DNA of 64,000 nucleotides. Source: Paraburkholderia polaris. Its GTDB lineage: Bacteria; Pseudomonadota; Gammaproteobacteria; Burkholderiales; Burkholderiaceae. The notes under the pieces were generated by a model. That model made no database searches, was not told where the DNA came from, and was given only the letters and a program-made list of their open reading frames with translations. Location of the stretch: contig NZ_JABBGJ010000006.1 in the NCBI RefSeq assembly GCF_012927345.1, positions 62,001 through 126,000 of the forward strand, written 5' to 3'. This document shows positions 18,264 to 28,418 of this stretch, piece by piece. The position numbers and the translations under genes are program-made. Each line of letters starts with the position of its first letter. Position 1 is the stretch's first letter.

Positions 18264-19319
18264 TTACTTTTGCTCCTTGTTGCCGTAGCGCTTTTGCCAG
18301 TCCTCGAGAATCGCGTCGCGGTTCTTTGCTGACCACGTGAAATCGTTTTTCACGAGCAGTTCTGAATAGTTATCGGGGATGCCCGAGAGTTTCTTGGCGA
18401 CGCCGGGGTACGCAACAATCGCCCACCATTGCGCGGTGATTTCATTGGCCTCCTTGCTCGCCATGAAGTCCGCGAGTTTTTTGGCCGCTTCCGGCTGCTT
18501 GGTCGTCTTCATGATGCCGGTCGCTTCCATGTCCCAGCCAAGCCCTTCTTTAGGGAAGATCAGGTCGATGGGAGCACCCTGCGCCTGCAACTCGTGGCCG
18601 CGGAATTCGAACGAGATACCGATCGGAAATTCGCCGGTGCCCGCCAGCGTGCAGGGCTTCGAGCCCGAGTGCACGTATTGCGCGACGTTCTTGTCCAGCG
18701 CGTCCATGTACTGCCAGCCCTTGTCCTTGCCGAACGTTTGCAGCCAGGACGTCACGTCCAGATAGCCGGTGCCGGACGACACCGGACTCGGCATCACGAT
18801 CATGCCCTTATAGACAGGTTTGGTCAGGTCTTCCCACGACGTCGGCTTAGGCAGATGGCGCTTCTCCGCTTCGACGCGGTTGTAGCAAACCGTCGCGCCC
18901 CACACGTCCATGCCGACCCAGTGCGGCGGCGTGTTCGCGTCGCTGTACTTGCGCGTCAGACTGTCGAAGTCCTTCGGTGCGTAGGGCATCAGCATTCCCT
19001 GCAGATCGAGCAGCGTCAGGCTGGATGCCGCGAGCCCGAGCACCACGTCGGCACGCGGATTGTTCTTTTCGGCGAGCAGTTTGGCGGTGACCGCGCCCGT
19101 CGAATCGCGCACCCAGCGGATTTCGATATCCGGATTGGCCTTTTCGAACGCGTCCTTGTACGGCTTCATGGCTTCGTCTTCGAGCGCCGTATAGACGAGC
19201 AACTGCGTTTTTGCATACGCGAACTGGACTGCGCCGAGCGTGACGGTGGCGGCCACCAGACAACGCAACGCCAGCTTCAGACGACCTCTACAAGCTTTAA
19301 ACCCCGACTTTTCCTTCAT
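18264..19319 (-). CDS. phnS: 2-aminoethylphosphonate ABC transporter, periplasmic binding protein
   Basis: A 351-residue extracellular solute-binding protein of family 1/6. A signal peptide with a basic start and hydrophobic core ends near residue 36 (cleavage after AYA). The mature part starts LLVYTALEDEAMKPY, as in iron- and phosphonate-binding proteins of this class, and contains a VMPSPVSSGTGYL ligand-side segment. It is the first gene of the minus-strand transport operon (phnS, phnT, fused permease, phnW, oxidase) and is divergent from phnA. AAGGGG lies seven bases before the ATG. Confidence 0.9.
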   Translation of the reverse strand: MKEKSGFKACRGRLKLALRCLVAATVTLGAVQFAYAKTQLLVYTALEDEAMKPYKDAFEKANPDIEIRWVRDSTGAVTAKLLAEKNNPRADVVLGLAASSLTLLDLQGMLMPYAPKDFDSLTRKYSDANTPPHWVGMDVWGATVCYNRVEAEKRHLPKPTSWEDLTKPVYKGMIVMPSPVSSGTGYLDVTSWLQTFGKDKGWQYMDALDKNVAQYVHSGSKPCTLAGTGEFPIGISFEFRGHELQAQGAPIDLIFPKEGLGWDMEATGIMKTTKQPEAAKKLADFMASKEANEITAQWWAIVAYPGVAKKLSGIPDNYSELLVKNDFTWSAKNRDAILEDWQKRYGNKEQK

Positions 19320-19439
19320 TTCCAGACCCCTTGAGAAAGTGGCGTCGCGGCCAGCGACGAAAACGACCGGTGCTACGGGACCACAGCGGGTTGCAACCCT
19401 CCTGACGAACTGCTTTCGATGATTCGAGAATGTTGTCTG

Positions 19440-19471
19440 TTGTTGACAATCTACAAAGCATCAATTTTAAT
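19440..19471 (+). promoter_or_regulatory. phnA promoter with PhnR-type operator, copy 2
   Basis: TTGTTGACAA (19440-19449) overlaps TTGACA (19443-19448); after 17 bases comes TTTAAT (19466-19471), a near-consensus -35/-10 pair facing phnA. The 17 bases 19440-19456 match the phnR promoter site with two differences. Its place between divergent phnS and phnA lets one bound regulator control both operons. Confidence 0.65.
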
Positions 19472-19531
19472 GTCAAGTATTGCCTCACTTTGCCACATAA
19501 CGCCACACCGTCATCACCCGACTTACCCTAG

Positions 19532-20782
<1,251 letters not shown>

Positions 20783-20795
20783 TCGGGGATCAGAC

Positions 20796-22250
20796 ATGAA
20801 CGCTGTTGCTGAAATGAAGGCTCAATTGCAAGTGCGTCATGAAGCGCTGCGCATTGGCGGCGAAAAAATCTTTCGCGACGAAGTGATCGAAGTGCGCAAC
20901 CCTTACGACGGCACGCTCGTCGGCACCGTGCCGAAAGCGACACTCGAGGACGTGCGCCGCGCGTTCGAGTTCGCGCGCGCGTATCGTCCAGCGCTGACCC
21001 GCTATGAGCGCGCCGCGATCCTGCGTCGCGCGGCCGACGCAGTGCGCGCACGCACCGAAGAAATCGCCGCTGTCATCACGGCGGAAGCCGGCTTGTGCAA
21101 GAAGGATTCGATCTACGAAGCCGGCCGCGTCGCGGACGTGCTGGTTTTCGGCGCCGGCGAAGTGCTGAAGGATGATGGTCAGATTTTCTCGTGTGACCTC
21201 ACGCCTCACGGCAAGAAACGGCGCGTCTATACGCAACGGGATCCGCTGCTGGGGGTGATCTCCGCGATTACGCCGTTCAACCATCCGATGAACCAGGTCG
21301 CGCACAAAATCGTGCCGTCGATTGCAACGAACAATCGCATCGTCGTGAAACCGTCGGAGAAAGTGCCGCTGTCATGCTATCTGCTTGCCGACATTCTCTA
21401 TGAGGCAGGCTTGCCGGTGCAGATGCTTCAGGTGTTGACGGGCGACCCGAGCGTGATTGCCGACGAGCTGATCACGAACCCCGCCATCGATCTCATCACC
21501 TTCACCGGTGGCGTCTCGATCGGCAAATCGATCGCCTCGCGGATGGGCTACCGGCGCGCCGTGCTCGAACTCGGAGGAAACGATCCGATCATCGTCATGG
21601 AAGACGCCGATCTCGACGAAGCCAGTTCGCTCGCCGTGTCGGGCTCGTACAAGAATTCGGGCCAGCGTTGCACAGCGATCAAACGCATGCTGGTACACGA
21701 GTCGGTCGCCGACCGCTTCACGGATCTCGTCGTCGAAAAGACACGTGCCTGGAAGTATGGCAATCCGGCGGATAGTTCAGTCGATATGGGAACGGTGATC
21801 GACGAAGCTGCCGCGCAGTTCTGCGAACGCCAGGTCAACGACGCCTTGTCGCGCGGCGCCCGTCTGCTTGCGGGCAACGTCCGCGAGGGCGCGCTTTACT
21901 CGCCGACGGTTGTCGACCGTGTCACGCCCGACATGCCGCTCGTCAAGTACGAGACGTTCGGACCGGTGTCGCCGATCATGCGCTTTGCCAACATCGACGA
22001 AGCGATCCGCATGTCGAACTGCACGGACTACGCGTTGTCATCGTCGGTTTGCACGAACCGCTTTGACTACATCACGCGGTTCATCACCGAACTGGAAGTG
22101 GGCAGCGTGAATGTGCGCGAAGTGCCTGGGTATCGGCTCGAACTCACGCCGTTCGGTGGCGTGAAGGACTCGGGACTCGGCTACAAGGAAGGGGTGCAGG
22201 AGGCCATGAAGAGCTTTACCAATACGAAGACTTATTCGCTGCCGTGGTGA
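20796..22250 (+). CDS. phnY: Phosphonoacetaldehyde dehydrogenase
   Basis: A 484-residue aldehyde dehydrogenase that oxidises phosphonoacetaldehyde to phosphonoacetate with NAD. The catalytic cysteine is C292 in NSGQRCTAIKR, the general base E258 in VLELGGNDP, and N162 lies in TPFNHPMN. The length matches known PhnY enzymes. The ATG at 20796 with GGGGA upstream is used; the longer open frame from 20658 overlaps phnA and is a shadow. A strong hairpin at 22332-22366 closes the transcription unit. Confidence 0.92.
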   Translation: MNAVAEMKAQLQVRHEALRIGGEKIFRDEVIEVRNPYDGTLVGTVPKATLEDVRRAFEFARAYRPALTRYERAAILRRAADAVRARTEEIAAVITAEAGLCKKDSIYEAGRVADVLVFGAGEVLKDDGQIFSCDLTPHGKKRRVYTQRDPLLGVISAITPFNHPMNQVAHKIVPSIATNNRIVVKPSEKVPLSCYLLADILYEAGLPVQMLQVLTGDPSVIADELITNPAIDLITFTGGVSIGKSIASRMGYRRAVLELGGNDPIIVMEDADLDEASSLAVSGSYKNSGQRCTAIKRMLVHESVADRFTDLVVEKTRAWKYGNPADSSVDMGTVIDEAAAQFCERQVNDALSRGARLLAGNVREGALYSPTVVDRVTPDMPLVKYETFGPVSPIMRFANIDEAIRMSNCTDYALSSSVCTNRFDYITRFITELEVGSVNVREVPGYRLELTPFGGVKDSGLGYKEGVQEAMKSFTNTKTYSLPW

Positions 22251-22331
22251 GTGCGATGTGAGGAAGAAAAGCGCTGACCGGCGCCACGGCTGAGGAAGAT
22301 ATCTCCTCTCCGGGCGCCGGCCATCAACCTG

Positions 22332-22366
22332 CCCCTCATGCGCCGTTCGCGTCGGCGCATGAGGGG
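22332..22366. terminator. Perfect 14-base-pair hairpin between convergent operons
   Basis: CCCCTCATGCGCCG (22332-22345) and its exact reverse complement (22353-22366) flank a seven-base loop. It lies between the end of phnY and the end of the convergent indolepyruvate oxidoreductase operon, so it can act in both directions. There is no clear T tract, so its strength as an intrinsic terminator is uncertain. Confidence 0.65.
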
Positions 22367-22392
22367 GTGTGTTGATCGGCGCCGACGACGCG

Positions 22393-23919
22393 CTACGCCT
22401 GGGTCAGCGCGTACTTGACAAGCAACTCTTGCAGCTTTTTCCCATGTTCGTCAGCGAGCGCCGCTTTGCGCAAGTCGCGTAGTGTTGAAGGCGCAAGCAT
22501 GGAGCCTGCCCGTACCACCGCCGCCATCAAGATCTCATAGTTCTTCAGGCCGCGGGAATGGGTATCACTGTATCCTTTGACCAAGCCCTGGCACTGCACC
22601 ACTTCCACGGCCAGCGCCGGGTTGCGCCCAGCCGCGGCGATCACGTGTTCCAGCCATTCTTCGATGCGGGCGTTCTCCATTGCGTAGCGCAGCGTAATGC
22701 GGCGCCAGCGGCGCACACGCGACAACGCAAATAGCATAAGGTAGCCGCGCAGCGAACTCGTGGTCACCACCCGCCCCGCGCTCGTGAAGCGACGCACCAG
22801 CCGATTTGCAAAATGTGGGCGCATCAGCCAACGGCCAACGCTCGCGGGCAGCGTCTCGCAGATTTCCTCGAGGCGCGGGTGCATGAATTCGTTGATCGCG
22901 AGGAGCTGCTCCGGCCGTGCGCGCACTTCATCACGCACGCGCTCAAAGCGGGCGCCACGCGTCTTCAGGTCAGCCACACGGATGGTGTCCTCGTAGGACA
23001 TCCACAGAGCCAGATGGCGCGCGGTTTCACGCAGCAGGTCCACATCTTCGTGCGTCAGCGATCGGCGCACAGCGCTGAGACGATCCAGATACAGGCCCGC
23101 GTAGGCAAGGTCCTGATAGTCGATCAAGCGCCGCACGCCCTCCACGACAATCGGCTGAATCGCCACGGGTAATTCGTCGCGCGCGCGTTGCAGCAAGCGT
23201 GCTACGGCTGGATCACGCGGACTCGGCTCACAAGGGCTGGCGGTGACATCGACTATCGGCTTCTCGTCTGCCTCCGCCGTGGCATACGCCGTACCGAACG
23301 CCCTCAGGCTCGGCGCGACGCCGACCCCACCGCGCTCAATGGTCGCCTCGAACTGCGCACGGCTAAATGGCAGCACACCGGTACCCGCCAACGCGCCGAA
23401 CAGCACGGCGCTGATCACGCTACCAGCCCCCTCGGCGGCCGCGGCCATGTCGAAGCGCACAAAACGCTTTGCCGCCTTGCTGGCGTGGGCAATCAAGGCA
23501 CTGCTCTCGACCCGGCCATCGCCCATGGCCGACTTCTCGGCAATCGAATAGACACGGTGCGTGGATGCGACCAGCGTGGTGCGCTCCGGCGTGACAAAGC
23601 CGCGCTGCACCGCGCGTCCAGCCTCCATCAATTCGGAAGCCAGCACGACGTCCACATCACCGGGCGCGGGCATCAACGCCAACACCGGCATGCGGCCGCT
23701 GCGCTCAGCTGCTTCGCGTGGAAACAGCTCGACGTAGTAGATGGTCGCGCCGGTGCGTTGAGCGACGCCCGGCACCGAGGTCGTCTGCGCAATCCAGCCG
23801 TTGAGCTCGCCCATATCGACGATCCAGTCAGCCAGCACGCCCCCGCCCTCTCCGCCCATGGCCAGGATGGCTATCTTGATCGGTTTTGCTTTCACGGTTG
23901 AAGTATTCGAGTCGCTCAT
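22393..23919 (-). CDS. iorB: Indolepyruvate oxidoreductase, beta subunit with C-terminal extension
   Basis: A 508-residue protein. The N-terminal 190 or so residues are the pyruvate-ferredoxin-oxidoreductase gamma-type domain (IAILAMGGEGGGVLADWIV, TSVPGVAQRTGATIYY). The remainder is the long helical extension found in the bacterial form of this subunit. With IorA it would convert aryl-2-oxo acids such as indolepyruvate to acyl-CoA and reduced ferredoxin. The start at 23919 follows the IorA stop by 26 bases that form part of a 12-base tandem repeat; the much longer open frame reaching 24339 overlaps IorA and is rejected. Confidence 0.87.
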   Translation of the reverse strand: MSDSNTSTVKAKPIKIAILAMGGEGGGVLADWIVDMGELNGWIAQTTSVPGVAQRTGATIYYVELFPREAAERSGRMPVLALMPAPGDVDVVLASELMEAGRAVQRGFVTPERTTLVASTHRVYSIAEKSAMGDGRVESSALIAHASKAAKRFVRFDMAAAAEGAGSVISAVLFGALAGTGVLPFSRAQFEATIERGGVGVAPSLRAFGTAYATAEADEKPIVDVTASPCEPSPRDPAVARLLQRARDELPVAIQPIVVEGVRRLIDYQDLAYAGLYLDRLSAVRRSLTHEDVDLLRETARHLALWMSYEDTIRVADLKTRGARFERVRDEVRARPEQLLAINEFMHPRLEEICETLPASVGRWLMRPHFANRLVRRFTSAGRVVTTSSLRGYLMLFALSRVRRWRRITLRYAMENARIEEWLEHVIAAAGRNPALAVEVVQCQGLVKGYSDTHSRGLKNYEILMAAVVRAGSMLAPSTLRDLRKAALADEHGKKLQELLVKYALTQA

Positions 23920-23955
23920 GGTCAAAGTGCGGGTCAAAGTGCGGGTCAAAATGCG
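23920..23955. repeat. Three-unit 12-base tandem repeat at the iorA/iorB junction
   Basis: GGTCAAAGTGCG is repeated at 23920 and 23932, with a third, one-mismatch copy at 23944. On the coding strand each unit carries a TGA in the IorA frame, giving three in-frame stop codons in a row, while the iorB frame remains open through the array. Confidence 0.85.
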
Positions 23956-26129
23956 GTTCGGGCGCGGCGCGCAGCGTCGCGCTGCTGCAGCCAGCCGATC
24001 ACCCCATTGCGCAGCCGCTGCCGCAACCGGTCCCAGCGAGTGGGGTTGGTGACGATCTGTGCACGATAGAACGACGGGCACAGAACAGCCGCATGCGAAA
24101 CCTCGCCGCACAAGCCACAACCCACACAACTGTCGAGCACGGCTGCCACCGGATCTGTGCGCAGCGGATCGGGATTGGGTTTGATCGTCAGCGACGGGCA
24201 GCCCGACAGACGGATACAGGAGTGATCGCCGGTGCAGGTGTCGGAGTCGATGCCAAAACGCTCGCGAACGGCGCGTTTGCCAGCGGCAATCGCCTGACGG
24301 ACCTTGGGCTTCTCGCGCCGCTGTTTGTTGAGCATGCATTCGCTTTGGGCGATCAGCACCTTCGGACCCTTGGTGCCGGTGGTGAGCGCTTCTTTCAGCG
24401 TCGACATCATGGCCTTGAGGTCATACGTGTGGCGGATGGTCCGCACCCACTTGACGCCAACGCCGCGCACGGCACCTTCGATCGCATGGCCGGTACTGCG
24501 CGCCGGGTTCAGCGCGGTCGACGACAGGATATCTTGCCCCCCGGTTGCGGACGTATAGCTGTTGTCGACCACGATGGTCAGGTTATCGCTCTTATTGAAC
24601 ACCGCGTTGGCGATGCCGCTGGTCAAGCCGTTATGCCAGAAGCCGCCGTCGCCCATCACCGAAATCGCGCGCTTGCCCGCGGACGCATTGAGCGCCGCTG
24701 CGCTGGCGCTGCCCAGCCCATAGCCCATCGTGGTGTTGCCCAGATTGAACGGCGGCAGAATCGAGAACAGGTGACAGCCAATGTCGGCGCTAACGTGATG
24801 CGGACCGAGTTCGCGCTCCAGCAGCTTCATCGCCGTGAAGATCGGCCGCTCCGGACACCCGGTGCAAAAACCAGGCGGCCGGGCCTGAACGCTCTCGTCG
24901 ACCGGCCGCTCTCCGGCATCTTTATCGGGCACCGCGCCGGTCACGTCTGCAACCAACGGAATGACTTTGCGTACGGGTACAGGCTGCGGCAGCGGCTCGA
25001 GCCTGCCATACCGCTCAAGGAAAGCGCGCAGGCCCTTCAGGATGGTGGCGATGTTGTATTCGCCGGCCAACGGCAGCATGTCCTTGCCATGTAGCGCGGC
25101 CGCTGAACCGAGCTGACGCAGAATGCTGGCCGCGTTCTGCTCGACAAAGTTGGGCTGGCCTTCCTCGATCACCAGCACGGCACGCTTACCTTCGCAGAAA
25201 CGCTGCCACTCCGCATCGATCAGCGGATAGGCAACATTCATGACGTACAGAGGAATCTGCGACTCGCCAAACACATCGGCAAGGCCGAATTGTTCCAGCG
25301 CGCGGATGACCGTGTTATAGCTCCCGCCCTGTACGGCGATACCAATATCGTCCGCCTCGGCAGCGAAGAATTCGTTGAGCTCTCGATCCTCGATAAACTT
25401 CACCGCGGCAGGCCAGCGCTGATTGATCTTCTCCTGTTCGTGCAGGAAGCTTGCCGGCGGCAGCACGATACGGTTGACGTCACGCGCAGGGTTCTCCAGC
25501 GCATCCCGGATCGAGAATGCCGAGCGGCGATTATCGGACGCGACGAACTGACCATGCACATGGCAGGCTCGCACGCGCAATTGCAACATCACCGGCGTGT
25601 TGCTTGCCTCCGACAGATCGAACCCGTTCTTGACAGCCTGCACGATGGACGGGAGGTTGGGACGCGGGTCAAGCAGCCACATCTGCGATTTCATCGCGAA
25701 CGCATGGCTGCGCTCCTGCATGATCGACGAGCCTTCGCCGTAGTCCTCGCCGACGATGATCAGCGCGCCGCCGGTCACACCGCCGGAAGCGAGATTGGCC
25801 AGCGCGTCCGAGGCCACATTGGTTCCGACTGTCGCCTTGAACGTCACGGCGCCGCGCAACGGATAATTGACCGATGCGGCCAGAGACGCAGCCGCGGTCG
25901 CCTCACTGGCACTGCTCTCGAAACGGATGCCGTTCTCCGACAGGATATCTTGCGCGTCGGCCAGCACATCCATCAGATGCGAAATCGGCGAACCCTGATA
26001 GCCGGCAACATAGGCCACGCCGGATTCCAGCAGTGCCTTGGTTACCGCGAGAATGCCCTCGCCGCTGAATACATCGCCCGAACCAAGGCGCAACTTCTTG
26101 ACCTCTTCCGCAAATGACCGCTCAGCCAT
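23946..26129 (-). CDS. iorA: Indolepyruvate ferredoxin oxidoreductase, alpha subunit
   Basis: A 727-residue thiamine-diphosphate enzyme. The N-terminal part is the pyrimidine-binding half (AYVAGYQGSPISHLMDVL), the middle holds the TPP-binding motif region (GDGGFWHNGLTSGIANAVFN), and the C-terminus carries cysteine clusters for iron-sulphur centres (TCTGDHSCIRLSGCPSL and SCVGCGLCGEVSHAAVLCP). Known IorA oxidatively decarboxylates aryl pyruvates formed from aromatic amino acids. It is the first gene of a two-gene minus-strand operon. No dedicated ferredoxin gene is next to it. Confidence 0.9.
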   Translation of the reverse strand: MAERSFAEEVKKLRLGSGDVFSGEGILAVTKALLESGVAYVAGYQGSPISHLMDVLADAQDILSENGIRFESSASEATAAASLAASVNYPLRGAVTFKATVGTNVASDALANLASGGVTGGALIIVGEDYGEGSSIMQERSHAFAMKSQMWLLDPRPNLPSIVQAVKNGFDLSEASNTPVMLQLRVRACHVHGQFVASDNRRSAFSIRDALENPARDVNRIVLPPASFLHEQEKINQRWPAAVKFIEDRELNEFFAAEADDIGIAVQGGSYNTVIRALEQFGLADVFGESQIPLYVMNVAYPLIDAEWQRFCEGKRAVLVIEEGQPNFVEQNAASILRQLGSAAALHGKDMLPLAGEYNIATILKGLRAFLERYGRLEPLPQPVPVRKVIPLVADVTGAVPDKDAGERPVDESVQARPPGFCTGCPERPIFTAMKLLERELGPHHVSADIGCHLFSILPPFNLGNTTMGYGLGSASAAALNASAGKRAISVMGDGGFWHNGLTSGIANAVFNKSDNLTIVVDNSYTSATGGQDILSSTALNPARSTGHAIEGAVRGVGVKWVRTIRHTYDLKAMMSTLKEALTTGTKGPKVLIAQSECMLNKQRREKPKVRQAIAAGKRAVRERFGIDSDTCTGDHSCIRLSGCPSLTIKPNPDPLRTDPVAAVLDSCVGCGLCGEVSHAAVLCPSFYRAQIVTNPTRWDRLRQRLRNGVIGWLQQRDAARRARTAF

Positions 26130-26293
26130 TACCTTCCTTCATGATGATCTGGCGGCACGGGGCTCACTTTCGCCATTCCGGCCGCCAATTAAATCTGGTA
26201 CTTGAATCTCTGTCACGCCTTGCCGCTACACCGCGCGAGCCGCTTTGGCGCATTTAATTGCGCCGACGCTTCACATTCTCACGAGCGCGTAGC

Positions 26294-27073
26294 TCAGTCG
26301 GCGATCAGCGCCATTACGCGCAGCGGACTCCCTGACCCACCCTGAATTTTCAGTGGTGCGGCTACGATCACTGCGCCACGAGGTGGCAACTGGTCGAGGT
26401 TCGTCAGACACTGCAAGCCGTAGCGGTTTGACCCGTGCATCAGCGTGTGGCACGGATAGGGCACCGGCCAGCTATACGACTGGCCTGCATCGGTGTTGAT
26501 CGTCTCGACGCCGAAGCCATGCACTTTCCGCTGCTGGATCAACCACTCGACCGTCTCCTGGGTCGGCCCAGGCGTATGGGCGCCGTCCTCACGCAGGTTC
26601 AGGAATTCGACGGGATCGGTGCGCTTTGACCAGTCCGTGCGCAACAACAGCCAGGCGCCCTCAGCAATGCGGCCATGCCTTGTTTCCCAGCGTTCCAGAA
26701 AATCGACCGTCAGCAGCCAGTCCGGATTGGCCGCCACTTCGGCGCTGGCGTCCACCACCATCGCGGGGGCGATGAAGTTTTTCGGGTCGATCGTGTCGAC
26801 GGAATTCTGAGCGTGGTCCTTGCCCGTGATCCAGTGCACCGGTGCGTCGAAGTGCGTACCGGTATGTTCGCCGCACGAAAAATTGTTCCAGTACCAGCCC
26901 GGTCCGTTCTCGTCGTACTGACTGATCTTCTCCATCCTGAATGCCCAGACCTGGCCGAATTCAGGCGGCAGTTGCAGCGCCGGGAATTCCGGCGATAGTG
27001 TTTGCGTCAGATCGACGATCCGGACGCTCCCGCTCACGAGGTCCGCGGTGAGTTGTGCAAGGCTGGAAGTCAT
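26294..27073 (-). CDS. Cyclase-family metal hydrolase (kynurenine-formamidase-like)
   Basis: A 259-residue protein of the cyclase/formamidase family (PF04199). The zinc motif HTGTHFDAPVHW is intact near residue 70, and VETINTDAG with a downstream HTLMHGSNRYG supplies further expected residues. Members hydrolyse amide or ester bonds, for example N-formylkynurenine or isatin. The start at 27073 is chosen because the 72 residues before it in the longer frame are low-complexity leader sequence. A GntR gene is divergent, and the gap contains three TGAATTCA palindromes, so the gene is probably under that regulator. Proximity to iorAB is suggestive of aromatic amino-acid breakdown only. Confidence 0.82.
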   Translation of the reverse strand: MTSSLAQLTADLVSGSVRIVDLTQTLSPEFPALQLPPEFGQVWAFRMEKISQYDENGPGWYWNNFSCGEHTGTHFDAPVHWITGKDHAQNSVDTIDPKNFIAPAMVVDASAEVAANPDWLLTVDFLERWETRHGRIAEGAWLLLRTDWSKRTDPVEFLNLREDGAHTPGPTQETVEWLIQQRKVHGFGVETINTDAGQSYSWPVPYPCHTLMHGSNRYGLQCLTNLDQLPPRGAVIVAAPLKIQGGSGSPLRVMALIAD

Positions 27074-27191
27074 TGTTGAGGCATCCTGTGTGATGGGCGC
27101 ACCCTCTGCTGGCTCGAACGGGTAATCATCTCGTGCGACGTCGGCGGTAAATCGCGACGCCTTCGATGCATCCCACGGCGAAAACCAGAAA

Positions 27192-27407
27192 CTGAATTCA
27201 GAATATTGTTTATAGAAATAGATGTCAAACACCAACCACCGAAATCCGCAGCCGCCAGGGTAAACGTGGTCATGCACGGCGACCTTCATGCCTGTCTGTT
27301 CAACCAGATCGAGCAGGTGGAGACAGACATGAATTCACGATGCCGGCACCCGCGCGAGCCGCGCAGTCGCAAGGTAGAATGCTCTTGCCGTTAAATGAAT
27401 TCAGAAT
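27192..27407. promoter_or_regulatory. Three TGAATTCA palindromes in the cyclase/GntR intergenic region
   Basis: TGAATTCA occurs at 27193-27200, 27330-27337 and 27396-27403, all inside the 362-base gap between the divergent start codons. The first is extended to CTGAATTCAG. The second and third share ATGAATTCA-N2-ATGCC. They are good candidate operators for the GntR protein encoded at 27436. The rest of the gap holds no gene. Confidence 0.5.
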
Positions 27408-27435
27408 GCCAGCTCGATTGATGGAGAAGCCACCG

Positions 27436-28128
27436 ATGTCCGATGAAGTTGCGAAAGAGACGAAACTGCCGCGGCGCACCGCGCTCAAGCAAACCACGTT
27501 GAGCGAGACCGTCTATCAGGAAATCCGCACACGGCTGCAACGGGGCGAAATCGAGCCGAATGATCGCGTGCTCGACTATGAGGTTGCGGAAGAATTCGAT
27601 TGCACCCGCATGCCGGTAAGGCAGGCGCTGCTGCGCCTCGTCAACGAGGGTTATCTGGTCGGCACGACACGAGGCTTCGTGGTGCCGACACTCACGAGCA
27701 GCGATATTCGCGAGATCTTCGAAATGCGGCGCTTGCTCGAGCCCAGCGCTGCCGCGGGCGCCGCCGCGAACCTCACGGAGAAACAGGAAGCCGCACTCAA
27801 CCGCGCCTACCGGAAAGCGTGTAAGGCCTACGATAAGAACGACACCGTCACGTTGATCGACGCCAACATCGAATTTCGTGACGTCTGGCTCGATGCCGTT
27901 CAGAACGCGAGGCTGCAGTCCATGATTCGGCGTTTCGCCGATCATGTGCAGCAGGTACGACTCAGCACGCTGAAGAATCGTAGTACGCACAAGATCGTGA
28001 TCGATGGTATGCAGGTGCTACTCGATGGCTTTACGAAGCGCGACCCGAAAAAGATCAACGCCGCGATGCTCGAGTTCATTGCCAATGCGGAGGAACAGTA
28101 TTTCGCATTGCTTGGCGGCGAGGACTGA
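27436..28128 (+). CDS. GntR/FCD transcriptional regulator
   Basis: A 230-residue regulator with a winged helix-turn-helix (about residues 20-88, CTRMPVRQALLRLVNEGYL) and a C-terminal FCD domain starting near DIREIFEMRRLLEP. Several upstream in-frame starts exist (27340, 27421). The ATG at 27436 is preferred because GGAGAAG lies about eight bases before it. It is divergent from the cyclase-family gene and probably represses it through the TGAATTCA sites in the shared promoter region. The inducer is unknown. Confidence 0.82.
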   Translation: MSDEVAKETKLPRRTALKQTTLSETVYQEIRTRLQRGEIEPNDRVLDYEVAEEFDCTRMPVRQALLRLVNEGYLVGTTRGFVVPTLTSSDIREIFEMRRLLEPSAAAGAAANLTEKQEAALNRAYRKACKAYDKNDTVTLIDANIEFRDVWLDAVQNARLQSMIRRFADHVQQVRLSTLKNRSTHKIVIDGMQVLLDGFTKRDPKKINAAMLEFIANAEEQYFALLGGED

Positions 28129-28418
28129 GTCGATAACCTCCACGCAGAGCATGTGGCGCGTAACAGCGCCCCGCGTGCTCACTGCGAATCGCGTGGTCTG
28201 GCGTGAAAAAGTAGCCGCGACGCACGCACAGTGGGCATGCGCCGCGTTGTCACCCTACATGGCCTATCGCTGACAGCCGCCGCGAGTTCGATTGACGCGG
28301 CGAAACAGGTGTGCAGTAGCTACGTCGGTTGCCACGAAGCCAACGGGCTGGCAACTCCGCCCGCACGCTGCGTATCCAGTGGCAACCCAGCCACCACCAA
28401 GCACCTTTAGACCCAATG
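28129..28418. other. Intergenic region, nothing recognised
   Basis: About 290 bases between the GntR gene and the convergent DUF218 gene. Short open frames are present on the plus strand, but none has a ribosome site or familiar protein sequence. No terminator hairpin with a T tract was seen. Confidence 0.4.

Noticed and set aside
23920..24339. Extension of the iorB frame to 648 residues
   Set aside because: The extra part overlaps the iorA coding region in another frame, has no domain, and contains the tandem repeat as LTRT units. The ATG at 23919 is the sensible start.
27074..27289. Extended cyclase frame starting at 27289
   Set aside because: The added 72 residues are unlike the family and run over the palindromic sites in the divergent promoter.
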